Source: Mycobacterium hubeiense | Lineage (GTDB): Bacteria; Actinomycetota; Actinomycetes; Mycobacteriales; Mycobacteriaceae | Assembly (NCBI RefSeq): GCF_002838065.1 | Contig: NZ_PIZU01000034.1 | Coordinates: forward strand, 1-57,777 | Length of the DNA: 57,777 nt | Direction: 5' to 3' | In this document: one piece after another, positions 51,258 through 57,777 of the stretch | Layout: every line of letters begins with the position of its first letter | Position numbering within the stretch: the first letter of the stretch is position 1 | Translations under genes and position numbers: made by a program | The notes under the pieces: model-generated | What the model was told of the DNA's origin: nothing | The model's input: the letters and a program-made list of their open reading frames with translations, nothing else | Database searches by the model: none

Positions 51258-51261
51258 CGCC

Positions 51262-51927
51262 ATGCGTGTGGTGATCGCGGGTGGGCACGGCAAGATCGCG
51301 TTGATTCTGGAGCGGCTGCTCGCCGAGCGCGGTGACAGCGCCGTCGGCTTGATCCGAAATCCCGATCACGTCGCCGATGTGGGTGCCGCGGGCGCCGAGC
51401 CCGTCGTCGTCGATCTGGAGAAGGCGACCGTGGCGGAGGTCGCGGCGCACGTGCGCGGGGCCGATGCTGTTGTATTCGCCGCCGGAGCCGGGCCCGGCAG
51501 CGGCGCGGCGCGCAAAGAGACCGTCGACCGGGATGCTGCGATCCTGCTGGCCGACGCCGCCGAGGCCGCAGGCGTCAGGCGTTATGTGATGATCTCGGCG
51601 ATGGGCGCCGACGCCGGGGCGCAGGCCGGTGGCGATCCGGTGTTCGTTGCCTACCTGCGCGCCAAAGGCGTTGCCGACGACGCGATCCGGGTTCGCGAGT
51701 CGCTTGATGCAACGATCGTGCGGCCGGGGTTGCTGACGAACGAGCCGGGGACCGGTCGCGTGACGATCGCGGATTCCACTGGGCGCGCGAGCATTCCGCG
51801 TGCCGATGTCGCAGCGGTGCTGGTGGCCGTGCTGGACACACCGGGAACCGCGGGCCAGACATTCGAGGTGATCTCCGGCGATACGCCGATCGTCGACGCG
51901 GTGGCCTCCCGCGTGAACGTGAAGTAG
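51262..51927 (+). CDS. NAD(P)-binding SDR-type protein (atypical)
   Basis: This protein of 221 residues is of the atypical short-chain dehydrogenase, NmrA-like group. The nucleotide motif G-G-H-G-K-I-A lies at residues 7-13, D-A-V-V-F-A-A-G near 72, and R-R-Y-V-M-I-S-A-M-G-A near 105. Family members act as epimerases, quinone reductases or redox sensors. The ATG lies five bases after the AraC-type gene, so it is in the same operon and is probably its target. Confidence 0.83.
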   Translation: MRVVIAGGHGKIALILERLLAERGDSAVGLIRNPDHVADVGAAGAEPVVVDLEKATVAEVAAHVRGADAVVFAAGAGPGSGAARKETVDRDAAILLADAAEAAGVRRYVMISAMGADAGAQAGGDPVFVAYLRAKGVADDAIRVRESLDATIVRPGLLTNEPGTGRVTIADSTGRASIPRADVAAVLVAVLDTPGTAGQTFEVISGDTPIVDAVASRVNVK

Positions 51928-51935
51928 CCGTCCGC

Positions 51936-51984
51936 GATTTCGGCGTATTTGGTTGCGCTGAGCGCGACTGCGCGCGCCGAAATC
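51936..51984. terminator. bidirectional hairpin between convergent genes
   Basis: Outer arms GATTTCGGCG and CGCCGAAATC (51936-51945 and 51975-51984) enclose an inner pair TTGCGCT/AGCGCGA. The hairpin lies just after the SDR stop and before the stop of the convergent GntR gene, and can serve both. Confidence 0.6.
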
Positions 51985-51989
51985 ACCGT

Positions 51990-52670
51990 CTAGCAGTCGT
52001 GCGCCGGCAGCTTGCCGAGCAGTTCGTCGAGGAATCCGCCGGCCTCGCGCGCAGCGAGCTCGACGTCACCGGCCGCGATCGCGTCCAACAGCCCGCGATG
52101 GCGGATCTCTTCGACGGGTTGAGGCTCGGCGCTCGTCGTCGCCACACTGGCCAGGACCATCTCGGTGAGTCCGCGGTAGAGCTCGGTCAGCACCCTGTTG
52201 TGCGAGCTGCGCACCACCGCGACGTGGAATTCGGTGTCGGCGCGGGCGAATTCTTCGTGTTGGTTCGCGGCCTGATACGCGTCGCGGCGGTCCAACAGCT
52301 CGCGCAGTTCGGCGAGATCCCGCTCGGTGCGGGCGGTCGCGGCCAGCCGGGCGCCTTCCACCTCGAGGCAGCGCCGGACCTGAAGCACTTCGCGCAGTTC
52401 TTCACCGCAGAGTCGACGCAGCGCTCCGGATACCTCGCTGGTAGCTCGGACGTAGGTGCCGTCGCCTTGGCGGACCTCGAGGATGCCGGAGTGGGCCAGC
52501 GCGCGGACGGCCTCGCGCACGGTGTTACGGCCGACGCCCAGCGCCTCGACGAGCTCGGGCTCGGTGGGGATTTTGGCGCCGACGGGCCATTCGCCGGCGG
52601 CGACGGAGGCTTTGAGCTGCTCGATCACCTGATCGACCAGGCCGGTCCGGCGAGCTGTGGCCAACGGCAC
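51990..52670 (-). CDS. GntR/FadR family transcriptional regulator
   Basis: This repressor of 226 residues has the winged HTH (I-P-T-E-P-E-L-V-E-A-L-G-V-G-R-N-T-V-R-E) at about residues 33-60 and a FadR-type all-helical FCD ligand domain with metal-site residues (R-A-D-T-E-F-H near 145). It starts at a GTG with a GGAGGA site. It is divergent from the MFS gene and the palindrome at 52684-52700 is its likely operator. Confidence 0.88.
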   Translation of the reverse strand: MPLATARRTGLVDQVIEQLKASVAAGEWPVGAKIPTEPELVEALGVGRNTVREAVRALAHSGILEVRQGDGTYVRATSEVSGALRRLCGEELREVLQVRRCLEVEGARLAATARTERDLAELRELLDRRDAYQAANQHEEFARADTEFHVAVVRSSHNRVLTELYRGLTEMVLASVATTSAEPQPVEEIRHRGLLDAIAAGDVELAAREAGGFLDELLGKLPAHDC

Positions 52671-52683
52671 AGAGTCCTCCGTT

Positions 52684-52700
52684 CATCCAATCATGGGATG
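52684..52700. promoter_or_regulatory. putative GntR operator
   Basis: Inverted arms CATCC and GGATG are separated by seven bases, in the 48-base gap between the divergent gntR and MFS starts. Its place makes it a good candidate site for the GntR protein. Confidence 0.4.
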
Positions 52701-52718
52701 TATGCCATTCTAGCTTAG

Positions 52719-53963
52719 GTGACCTGCGATTCCCGCGCTGTCGACCAGTACGAGCACGATCTCGAACTCGAGCTCGACGGTGCAGTGGAGCTGCGTCCCG
52801 GCGCTATCGCCGCGGGCGGCGCGCTGCTCACCGTCGCAGTCGTACTGACAGCGCTGAATCTGCGCCCGGCGATCACCAGCGTGGGGCCGTTGCTGGGGGA
52901 GATGCGCGGCGCGCTCGGCGCGTCGGCCACTTGGGCCGGCGTGCTGACGACGCTGCCGGGGCTGTGTTTCGCGGCAGCCGGACTGACCGCGCCGTGGCTG
53001 GCTCGTCGTTTCGGGTTGGGCCGGGCGATCTCGGTGGCGTTGGTGACGCTGATCGTCGGGCTCGTGGTGCGCGTGTTGGACGGGCCGTTCGTGGTGCTCA
53101 GCGGCACGTTGGTCGCGACGGCCGGTATCGCGTTGATCAACGTGCTGATCCCGGTGGTGATCAAGGGGTCGTTTCCTGCGCAGGTCGGTCTGATGACCGG
53201 CGTGTACACCGCCGCGCTGCAGGGTGGTGGAGCGCTGGGCTCCGCGGTGACGCCGGTGCTCGACGACGTCTTCGGTGGTTGGCGATCGGCGTTGGGCGGC
53301 TGGGCATTGCTGGCGGTGCTGGCGCTGGCGGCGTGGCTGTTGGCCGGCCGCGGGCTGGGTCGTGTGACCGTGGAGACGCCCGCTGCGGGCAAGGGTGGAT
53401 CGCTGCTGCGCAACCGGCTGGCGTGGACGGTGACGCTGTTCTTCGGCTGCCAGGCATTTCTGGCATATGTCGTAATGGGTTGGCTGCCAGAGGTTTTCAT
53501 CGACAACGGGGTGAGCAAGGGCAACGCGGGGCTGTTGCTCGGGCTGATCTCGCTGATCGCGGTGCCGATCAGTTTGTTCGTCTCGCCGATGGCCGCGCGC
53601 TCGAACAGCCAGAGCGGCTGGATCGTCGGGCTCGGCGTGCTTGGCATCACCGGGGTGGCCGGCCTGCTGATCGATCCGGGTTTCGCGCCTCTGCTGTGGA
53701 GCGTGCTGGTTGGCCTCGGCATGAGTGTGTTCTCGTTGGCGCTCACCGTCATTGCGTTGCGGGCACGCAATCCCGAGGACACCGCGCGGCTGTCGGGGAT
53801 GGCGCAGGGCCTCGGCTATCTGCTGGCCGGCGTCGGCCCGTTCCTGTTCGGCCTGCTGCACGACGTGACGGGCGGTTGGACGCTGCCGTGGGCGATGGTG
53901 CTGGGTGTCTATCTGGTGCAGATGGTGATGGGCGCGCTGGCCGGCCGCAACCGTTACGTCTGA
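52719..53963 (+). CDS. MFS transporter, CynX/NimT type
   Basis: This 12-helix transporter of 414 residues belongs to the cyanate/nitroimidazole transporter group. The family motif L-N-L-R-P-A-I-T-S-V-G-P-L lies near residue 46. The substrate is unknown. It starts at a GTG 48 bases from the divergent GntR gene; an internal GTG at 52785 would shorten the acidic N-terminus. It is presumably controlled by the GntR repressor. Confidence 0.87.
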   Translation: MTCDSRAVDQYEHDLELELDGAVELRPGAIAAGGALLTVAVVLTALNLRPAITSVGPLLGEMRGALGASATWAGVLTTLPGLCFAAAGLTAPWLARRFGLGRAISVALVTLIVGLVVRVLDGPFVVLSGTLVATAGIALINVLIPVVIKGSFPAQVGLMTGVYTAALQGGGALGSAVTPVLDDVFGGWRSALGGWALLAVLALAAWLLAGRGLGRVTVETPAAGKGGSLLRNRLAWTVTLFFGCQAFLAYVVMGWLPEVFIDNGVSKGNAGLLLGLISLIAVPISLFVSPMAARSNSQSGWIVGLGVLGITGVAGLLIDPGFAPLLWSVLVGLGMSVFSLALTVIALRARNPEDTARLSGMAQGLGYLLAGVGPFLFGLLHDVTGGWTLPWAMVLGVYLVQMVMGALAGRNRYV

Positions 53964-54064
53964 TCCAAATGCTGCGCAGTTCAAAACTGAGGTAGTGGCT
54001 TACCCCAGTGCAGAACGCGTTGCTGCGCGACCCTTTCGTTAGTGCCTCACGAAAGGGGACAACC

Positions 54065-54397
54065 ATGAACCGGTTTTCGGGGCTCGCAATGAGCGTCGTG
54101 GTGTCAGGCGGTCTGGGCCTGGCCGTTCTAGGACTGGGTGCGGGTGTTGTGCAGGCGGCGCCGCCGGGCGGCCCGTACACCTGGTGCCCCGGCGACGATC
54201 CCGGTGGCGGTCCGGGCGGACCGTTCAATTCCCCGGGCCCGCCGAATTGGGACTGGAATGTGTGCCACACCTGGTACAGCGTCAACTGGGGTCAGGGCAA
54301 TGTGTCGCCGACCATCTGGGACGGACCGAATCCGCCGCCGGACAACCGTGGCCCGATCCTGGGATGCTCGCTGCTCGACACCAGGGGTTGCTACTAG
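54065..54397 (+). CDS. small secreted Gly/Pro/Trp-rich protein
   Basis: This exported protein of 110 residues has a Sec signal peptide (hydrophobic segment about residues 7-30 ending V-Q-A-A). The mature part of roughly 80 residues is rich in Gly, Pro and Trp, with four Cys (W-C-P, V-C-H, G-C-S, G-C-Y), which suggests two disulfides. The ATG has a GAAAGGGG site. I recognise no domain. It has no close neighbours in the same direction. Confidence 0.75.
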   Translation: MNRFSGLAMSVVVSGGLGLAVLGLGAGVVQAAPPGGPYTWCPGDDPGGGPGGPFNSPGPPNWDWNVCHTWYSVNWGQGNVSPTIWDGPNPPPDNRGPILGCSLLDTRGCY

Positions 54398-54564
54398 AGG
54401 GCACGTTGTAATTCCTGCCTTCCAGCAGCCTTCCAGCGACTAATCCTGGGCGCCTGGTTTCAAGCATTGATCTTTGTGTCGACATCGGGATTACCTGTGC
54501 CCATTCGACTTTGTCGGTGGGGTGCTGCCAACTCTCGGATCGTCGCGACCTCTTTCCCAAAGAC

Positions 54565-54813
54565 CTAGGCGTCGGCCGCGGTCTCGGCTTCGCCGTGGCC
54601 GGTGTCGGACCCGCCGGACATCTTGTGCCGACCTCGCTGCTGAGGCCGGCTCGCTGAGGCCGGGTCCGAACCCTCGGCGTGCAGAGCGTCGGCGAGGTCT
54701 TGCAGCACCGGACGGAATGCGGTGCTGCCGGTCGCGGCTTCCGCGGCCTGGACGATGAGGTCGAGCGCGGCGACTTCGGGGTCGGCCGGCGGGGAACTGG
54801 TGGTAGCTGTCAT
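54565..54813 (-). CDS. short hypothetical protein
   Basis: This frame of 82 residues starts at an ATG (M-T-A-T-T-S-S-P-P-A). It has a helical middle (A-L-D-L-I-V-Q-A-A-E-A-A) and a charged, low-complexity end. It has plausible codon use for the region but I recognise no family and no strong ribosome-binding site. It could be a small actinobacterial protein or a chance frame. Confidence 0.45.
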   Translation of the reverse strand: MTATTSSPPADPEVAALDLIVQAAEAATGSTAFRPVLQDLADALHAEGSDPASASRPQQRGRHKMSGGSDTGHGEAETAADA

Positions 54814-55110
54814 ACGCTGAAGCTAACCGTATGGAACTCGAATTGCCAAGGGCTGCAAGGAGAGTCGAACATATGCCGCGAACAGCGCAAATGCCGAACA
54901 TCGATATATGTCGGGATCGGCACAAACACCGCCGCCTTTCGGACCTCCCAGAACGCGTCGCTGCTCAACCTCGACGAGCCGGCGGGCGAGCGTGGAACTA
55001 CCCCCGTCGGCTGCGGCGTCCTACGCGTGTTCACGCGTCACCGGGCGCTGAGCTTCTTGGCGTACGGCCGGCATCCACCTTCGAGTCGATTGGGCACATA
55101 TCGGGCACAG
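54814..55110. other. intergenic region without a convincing gene
   Basis: The frames here overlap each other and show no family motif, signal peptide or good start. The segment must contain the 5' region of the hypothetical gene at 54565-54813. Confidence 0.4.
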
Positions 55111-55140
55111 AAAGAAGAAAGGCCCGGGGCTACCGGGCCT
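55111..55140 (-). terminator. rho-independent terminator of the tRNA operon
   Basis: On the minus strand a perfect eight-base GC stem (AGGCCCGG with CCGGGCCT) around a five-base loop is followed by a T-rich run. It lies 15 bases after tRNA-Val(GAC) and ends the Gly-Cys-Val tRNA transcript. Confidence 0.85.
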
Positions 55141-55155
55141 GACCTGCGGTTGTGG

Positions 55156-55227
55156 TGCGCGATACTGGGATTGAACCAGTGACCTCTTCCGTGTCAGGGA
55201 AGCGCTCTCCCGCTGAGCTAATCGCGC
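55156..55227 (-). tRNA. tRNA-Val (GAC)
   Basis: This is a full cloverleaf of 72 bases. The acceptor arm GCGCGAT pairs with ATCGCGC, the anticodon loop holds GAC, and the T-loop TTCAATC is present. CCA is not encoded. It is the last of three tRNAs in one minus-strand transcript. Confidence 0.95.
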
Positions 55228-55243
55228 CGGGTCGTACCAGTTG

Positions 55244-55314
55244 AGGTGGAGACGGGAATCGAACCCGTGTGCACGGCTTTGCAGGCCGTTGCCTCACCAC
55301 TCGGCCACTCCACC
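55244..55314 (-). tRNA. tRNA-Cys (GCA)
   Basis: This tRNA of 71 bases has acceptor arm GGTGGAG pairing with CTCCACC, anticodon GCA in the loop CTGCAAA, and T-loop TTCGATT. CCA is not encoded. It is the middle gene of the Gly-Cys-Val tRNA transcript. Confidence 0.95.
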
Positions 55315-55341
55315 GCTGGGGTTGATGCGACTGCACCTTCG

Positions 55342-55414
55342 AGCGGATGACGGGATTCGAACCCGCGACCCTCACCTTGGCAAGGTGATGCGCTACCAAC
55401 TGCGCTACATCCGC
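55342..55414 (-). tRNA. tRNA-Gly (GCC)
   Basis: This tRNA of 73 bases has acceptor arm GCGGATG pairing with CATCCGC, anticodon GCC in the loop TTGCCAA, and T-loop TTCGAAT. It is the first gene of the minus-strand tRNA transcript; its promoter must lie in the 180 bases up to the divergent tRNA-Val. Confidence 0.95.
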
Positions 55415-55594
55415 GCGCCACAGACGACATCGCCGCCCGTCGCGAAGGACGACGATAGTCCACTCAAGCGTAGCCGCACAAATCCCGTTAAGCGGGTGTC
55501 GCCGACCCCGGCGTATTCTCGGCCTAGCGCGCTCACGTGCTAGTCTTCGACGTCGTTCGGCACGTTCAATCACGCGCCAACACGGCATATCCCG

Positions 55595-55669
55595 GGTCTC
55601 GTAGCTCAGCGGGAGAGCGTCCGCCTCACGCGCGGAAGGTCACTGGTTCGATCCCAGTCGGGACCACCA
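55595..55669 (+). tRNA. tRNA-Val (CAC), integration target
   Basis: This tRNA of 75 bases has the 3' CCA encoded. The acceptor arm GGTCTCG pairs with CGGGACC, the anticodon CAC sits in the loop CTCACGC, and the T-loop is TTCGATC. The end is followed 24 bases later by the stop of a tyrosine integrase gene on the other strand, so the 3' half is probably the attachment site. Confidence 0.95.
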
Positions 55670-55692
55670 CGTACTGCCTGCATTGACACGGA

Positions 55693-56862
55693 TTATGCAC
55701 TCGGTGGTTGGTTTGATTTGTCCGGTTCTTGTCCGGTCTGGGGTGTTTGGATCTCAGTCGCGTGGAGCTGGTCGAGGTTGGTTGCGACCTGGTCGAGTTC
55801 GTCGGCGTAGAGGTCGCTGTAGATGTTGGCGGTGACGGTCGGCGTCGAGTGGCCCATGGTCTTCTGCACGTAGCGCAGGTCGGCGCCGGACTTTCTGGCC
55901 AGGCTGGCGTAGGTGTGGCGCAAATCGTGGATCGTCAGCGGTGCGAGGTCGGTTTTCTGGAGCGCTTTGTTCCAGTGCGTGTGCCTGCGCCAGTTGTTGG
56001 ATCGCAGCAATGCTCCGTTGGGTGAGGTGACGGCGGGCTCGTCGGGAGCGCGGCCAGTGATGCGGCGGGTGAAGATGTCGACCACAAGTTGCGGGAGCGG
56101 GACGGTTCGGATGCCGGCGCGGGTTTTCGGAGGCCCGATGACGATGCGGCCTTCAACCTCGGGTGCGGCCCGGCGGACGTAGAGGCGGCGGGCGACAAGG
56201 TCGATGTCTTTGACGCGCAGGCCGACGAGTTCGGACCAGCGCAGGCCCGTGTAGGCGAGGATGATCACGATGTCACCCTGGTCGCCGCAGGCGGCAGCGA
56301 GCCTCTGGACCTCTTGGGTGGTCAGGTAGCGGTGACGTTCCCGCTCAGGAATGCGACCCGCTGAGACGCCGAGGGCCGGGTTGCGGTGGATGCGGCCGTC
56401 CTGATGGGCGACGTCGAGGATCGACCGCAGGAGTCGCAGCGTGGACACCTTCGCCCATGGGCCAACCGTCAGGCTGTCAACGAAAGCCTGGATGTCGGCA
56501 CGGGTGATTTCGTCGACGGGCACGTGACCGAAGCGGGGCGCGATGCGCAGTTCCCAGTGCTGGGTGTATCCGCTCCAGGTCTTCGGCGACACGGCGGGCT
56601 TCTTGGAATCGGCGAACTGTGTCCAAATCCGGTTTAGCGGTGTGCGGCCGAGGCGTGGGTCGAATCGACGTGCGCCGAGCGCGGTTTCGTTGTCGCGCTC
56701 GGATTTGAACGCTTTCGCTTCGCGCAGGGTTGGGAATGTGGCCGATGTTTCGACCCAGCCTGACGGTGCGTCTGGATCACGGATCAGGTAGCGGACTTGG
56801 TAGCGGGGCTGCCCGGCTGCGTTGAGGCGTTTCCGGATGCCGCGTGGGGTGTTGCCGGCCAT
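55693..56862 (-). CDS. int: tyrosine recombinase (integrase)
   Basis: This site-specific recombinase of 389 residues has an N-terminal arm-type DNA-binding segment (R-Y-Q-V-R-Y-L-I-R-D) near residue 20 and a SAM-like core-binding domain near 95-175. The catalytic domain has Arg in T-G-L-R-W-S-E-L, the H-x-x-R box in H-D-L-R-H-T-Y, the second His in M-G-H-S-T-P and the nucleophile Tyr in A-N-I-Y. It catalyses integration into tRNA-Val. The ATG at 56862 shares one base with the excisionase stop. Confidence 0.94.
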   Translation of the reverse strand: MAGNTPRGIRKRLNAAGQPRYQVRYLIRDPDAPSGWVETSATFPTLREAKAFKSERDNETALGARRFDPRLGRTPLNRIWTQFADSKKPAVSPKTWSGYTQHWELRIAPRFGHVPVDEITRADIQAFVDSLTVGPWAKVSTLRLLRSILDVAHQDGRIHRNPALGVSAGRIPERERHRYLTTQEVQRLAAACGDQGDIVIILAYTGLRWSELVGLRVKDIDLVARRLYVRRAAPEVEGRIVIGPPKTRAGIRTVPLPQLVVDIFTRRITGRAPDEPAVTSPNGALLRSNNWRRHTHWNKALQKTDLAPLTIHDLRHTYASLARKSGADLRYVQKTMGHSTPTVTANIYSDLYADELDQVATNLDQLHATEIQTPQTGQEPDKSNQPPSA

Positions 56863-57098
56863 TATCGACGTACCTGCTTCAGCCAGGCCCGGACTTCCGC
56901 GCAGTCCCAGCGGCGTACTCGCTCCGAGAGGGTGTAGCAGGGCGGGCCGATCTGTTCGCCGGTGGTTTCGCGGAGCGCGGCCCAGCGGTTGAGCGTGGCA
57001 GCTGAGATGCCGAGCAGGTCTGACACCTGCTCTGCGGTCAGCAGTTCGGGGAACGTGCCAGCGGTGAGGAGAGTCTGCCGGATGCCGTGAGTGGCCAT
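56862..57098 (-). CDS. xis: excisionase / MerR-type HTH protein
   Basis: This DNA-binding protein of 78 residues has a winged HTH (L-L-T-A-E-Q-V-S-D-L-L-G-I-S-A-A-T-L-N-R-W) at about residues 18-40, typical of AlpA/Xis proteins that direct excision of integrative elements. The end has R-V-R-R-W-D-C-A-E-V-R-A-W-L. It overlaps the integrase start by one base (TAATG), so the two are coupled. The ATG at 57098 is the first good start before the HTH. Confidence 0.85.
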   Translation of the reverse strand: MATHGIRQTLLTAGTFPELLTAEQVSDLLGISAATLNRWAALRETTGEQIGPPCYTLSERVRRWDCAEVRAWLKQVRR

Positions 57099-57103
57099 CG
57101 TTT

Positions 57104-57460
57104 TTACCTCGTCGCGGGTGGCTGTGGTCTGGACGGAAGTTCCACGTCGGCGCGGATGGAGTCGAACCAGGCGCGTGTGCGGGGCAATCCGGCGTCGCTG
57201 TCGGCTTGCCCTGCGGTGATTCCCCAGAGATCGAATGCCCAACGGTCCATTGCGGATACCGTTGTCTCGCTGCATCGCTGGAGTTCTGCGTCGTCACTCA
57301 GGACCAGAGCGGTGCCGAGGACTTCGCCGCTGGACCAAACATGCCGGTACGCGTCCCATCCGTGTCTGAGGACCAGCGTGGCGCGGTGCGTCAGATCGTC
57401 TGCGTGTCGAGCCAATCGATCCTGGCTGGGCGGTTCGAAGAGGGGCCAGTCGTCAATCAT
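57104..57460 (-). CDS. hypothetical protein of the integrative element
   Basis: This protein of 118 residues is of unknown function, helical and acidic, rich in Trp (W-D-A-Y-R-H-V-W, R-W-A-F-D-L-W). I recognise no family. It begins with an ATG overlapping the stop of the translocase gene (ATGA) and ends five bases before xis, so it is part of the same transcript. Confidence 0.72.
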   Translation of the reverse strand: MIDDWPLFEPPSQDRLARHADDLTHRATLVLRHGWDAYRHVWSSGEVLGTALVLSDDAELQRCSETTVSAMDRWAFDLWGITAGQADSDAGLPRTRAWFDSIRADVELPSRPQPPATR

Positions 57461-57777
57461 TGCGTTGTCTCTCCCCTGGAAGAATGTGCTGCGCGCGCGT
57501 ATCGCTTTGCAGTGGCACGGATTTGGTCATCGGTCCAGTAGTCGGATCGCACTTTGGTCACTTGGCCGTCTTCGGCAACGATGTAGCCGGTGCCGGGCGT
57601 ATCGGGGCTGATGCGGTGTGCGGGTGCGGTATCGGCCAAGCCGTCGCCGAGGACCATCGTCACCTCGTCGCGGGAACGTAGACGCAGTGCAATGGTCTGA
57701 GTGAACAGCCCTCGCATCGGTAGGACTTCTTTGCGCGGATGTTGACCGTCTCTCTGGATGACGACCACGGGTTGGCC
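57457..57777 (-). CDS. FtsK/SpoIIIE-like DNA translocase, C-terminal part (TraSA-like)
   Basis: This is the C-terminal 106 residues of a P-loop DNA translocase; the 5' part lies beyond the window. Visible features are the late FtsK-domain strand I-Q-R-D-G-Q, then T-I-A-L-R-L-R-S-R-D-E-V-T-M-V-L-G-D-G (the arginine/sensor region) and Y-I-V-A-E-D-G-Q. Such proteins transfer double-stranded DNA during conjugation of actinomycete integrative elements. The pattern is similar to the end of pSAM2-type TraSA. The partial length limits certainty. Confidence 0.75.
   Translation of the reverse strand, partial: GQPVVVIQRDGQHPRKEVLPMRGLFTQTIALRLRSRDEVTMVLGDGLADTAPAHRISPDTPGTGYIVAEDGQVTKVRSDYWTDDQIRATAKRYARAAHSSRGETTQ

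Larger units (their letters stand above)
55670..57777. mobile_element. left end of an integrative element (AICE-like) in tRNA-Val(CAC)
   Basis: The segment from the 3' end of tRNA-Val to the window end carries, all on the minus strand and overlapping, an FtsK-like translocase C-terminus, an unknown gene, an excisionase and a tyrosine integrase. The integrase is the outermost gene, next to the tRNA. This layout is that of actinomycete integrative and conjugative elements. The right end and the second att copy lie outside the window. A prophage remnant is possible, but no phage structural gene is seen. Confidence 0.75.

Noticed and set aside
52710..53984. Minus-strand frame of 424 codons opposite the MFS transporter
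   Set aside because: It is an antisense shadow with Gln/His/Arg-rich composition; the transporter reads clearly on the plus strand.
54679..55182. Plus-strand frame running into the tRNA cluster
   Set aside because: It crosses the terminator and a tRNA gene on the other strand and has no motif.
1..57777. CRISPR arrays, rRNA genes and insertion sequences
   Set aside because: I saw no regularly spaced repeats, no rRNA sequence and no transposase frame anywhere in the window.

Overview
The window reads as a chromosome segment of a rapidly growing mycobacterium (Mycolicibacterium type). The DNA is GC-rich, genes are packed with ATGA/GTGA overlaps, and GTG starts and leaderless promoters are common. 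The core gene order (alpha/beta hydrolase, OB-fold protein, DUF3159, ceoC/ceoB, APC permease, RNA methyltransferase ... dxs, RNase D, DUF3000, hemE, hemY, chdC ... msrB, aftC, hydrolase, RibD-type reductase, AFG1/ZapE ATPase, GNAT ... clpC2) matches, from memory and in inverted orientation, the M. tuberculosis H37Rv block from about Rv2695 down to Rv2667.

Layout. (1) 60-8057: core genes, including two TrkA-type RCK proteins (CeoC, CeoB) divergent from an APC transporter that resembles the K+ importer KimA, then a TrmA/RlmD-type methyltransferase. (2) 8060-12760: accessory DNA with a decayed PucR-type regulator, a large-subunit catalase, a decayed methyltransferase remnant and an intact PucR-type regulator. 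(3) 12965-20872: a ten-gene, tightly overlapping (+) operon. A CBS-domain protein is followed by an Mrp-like cation/proton antiporter whose subunit order (E-F-G-[A C-terminus+B fused]-C-D) is that of the Mrp module of membrane-bound hydrogenases. Two further NuoL/M-type subunits and a small membrane protein follow, with no hydrogenase genes. (4) 20897-25674: convergent (-) genes for a UPF0182 membrane protein, an ArsB/NhaD-type permease and a second CBS protein that is a clear paralogue of the first. (5) 25716-31547: a polyketide-antibiotic type ABC exporter, an FAD monooxygenase, a divergent TetR regulator with a visible palindromic operator, and NhaA.

(6) 31576-46492: dxs, a glyoxalase-fold protein, RNase D, DUF3000, the haem genes hemE-hemY-chdC (coproporphyrin-type pathway), a GGDEF-EAL membrane protein with an altered EAL site, msrB, aftC, a lipoprotein hydrolase that has lost its nucleophile, a RibD-type reductase and AFG1/ZapE. 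(7) 46468-54813: small core and accessory genes. They include an ECF sigma factor coupled to ogt, ClpC2 with two palindromic operators against its start codon, an AbrB-type regulator coupled to a membrane protein, an HTH-only AraC protein, a GntR/MFS pair and small secreted proteins. (8) 55111-55669: a tRNA cluster (Gly-GCC, Cys-GCA, Val-GAC on the minus strand with a terminator; Val-CAC on the plus strand). (9) 55670-57777: the left end of an integrated element next to tRNA-Val(CAC), with a tyrosine integrase, an excisionase, an unknown gene and the C-terminus of an FtsK-like translocase running off the window. This layout fits an actinomycete integrative and conjugative element.

Taken together, regions 1, 3, 4 and 5 concentrate four unrelated monovalent-cation transport systems, two of them paired with paralogous CBS proteins. 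The Mbh-ordered Mrp-like operon is the best candidate for an under-described system here.
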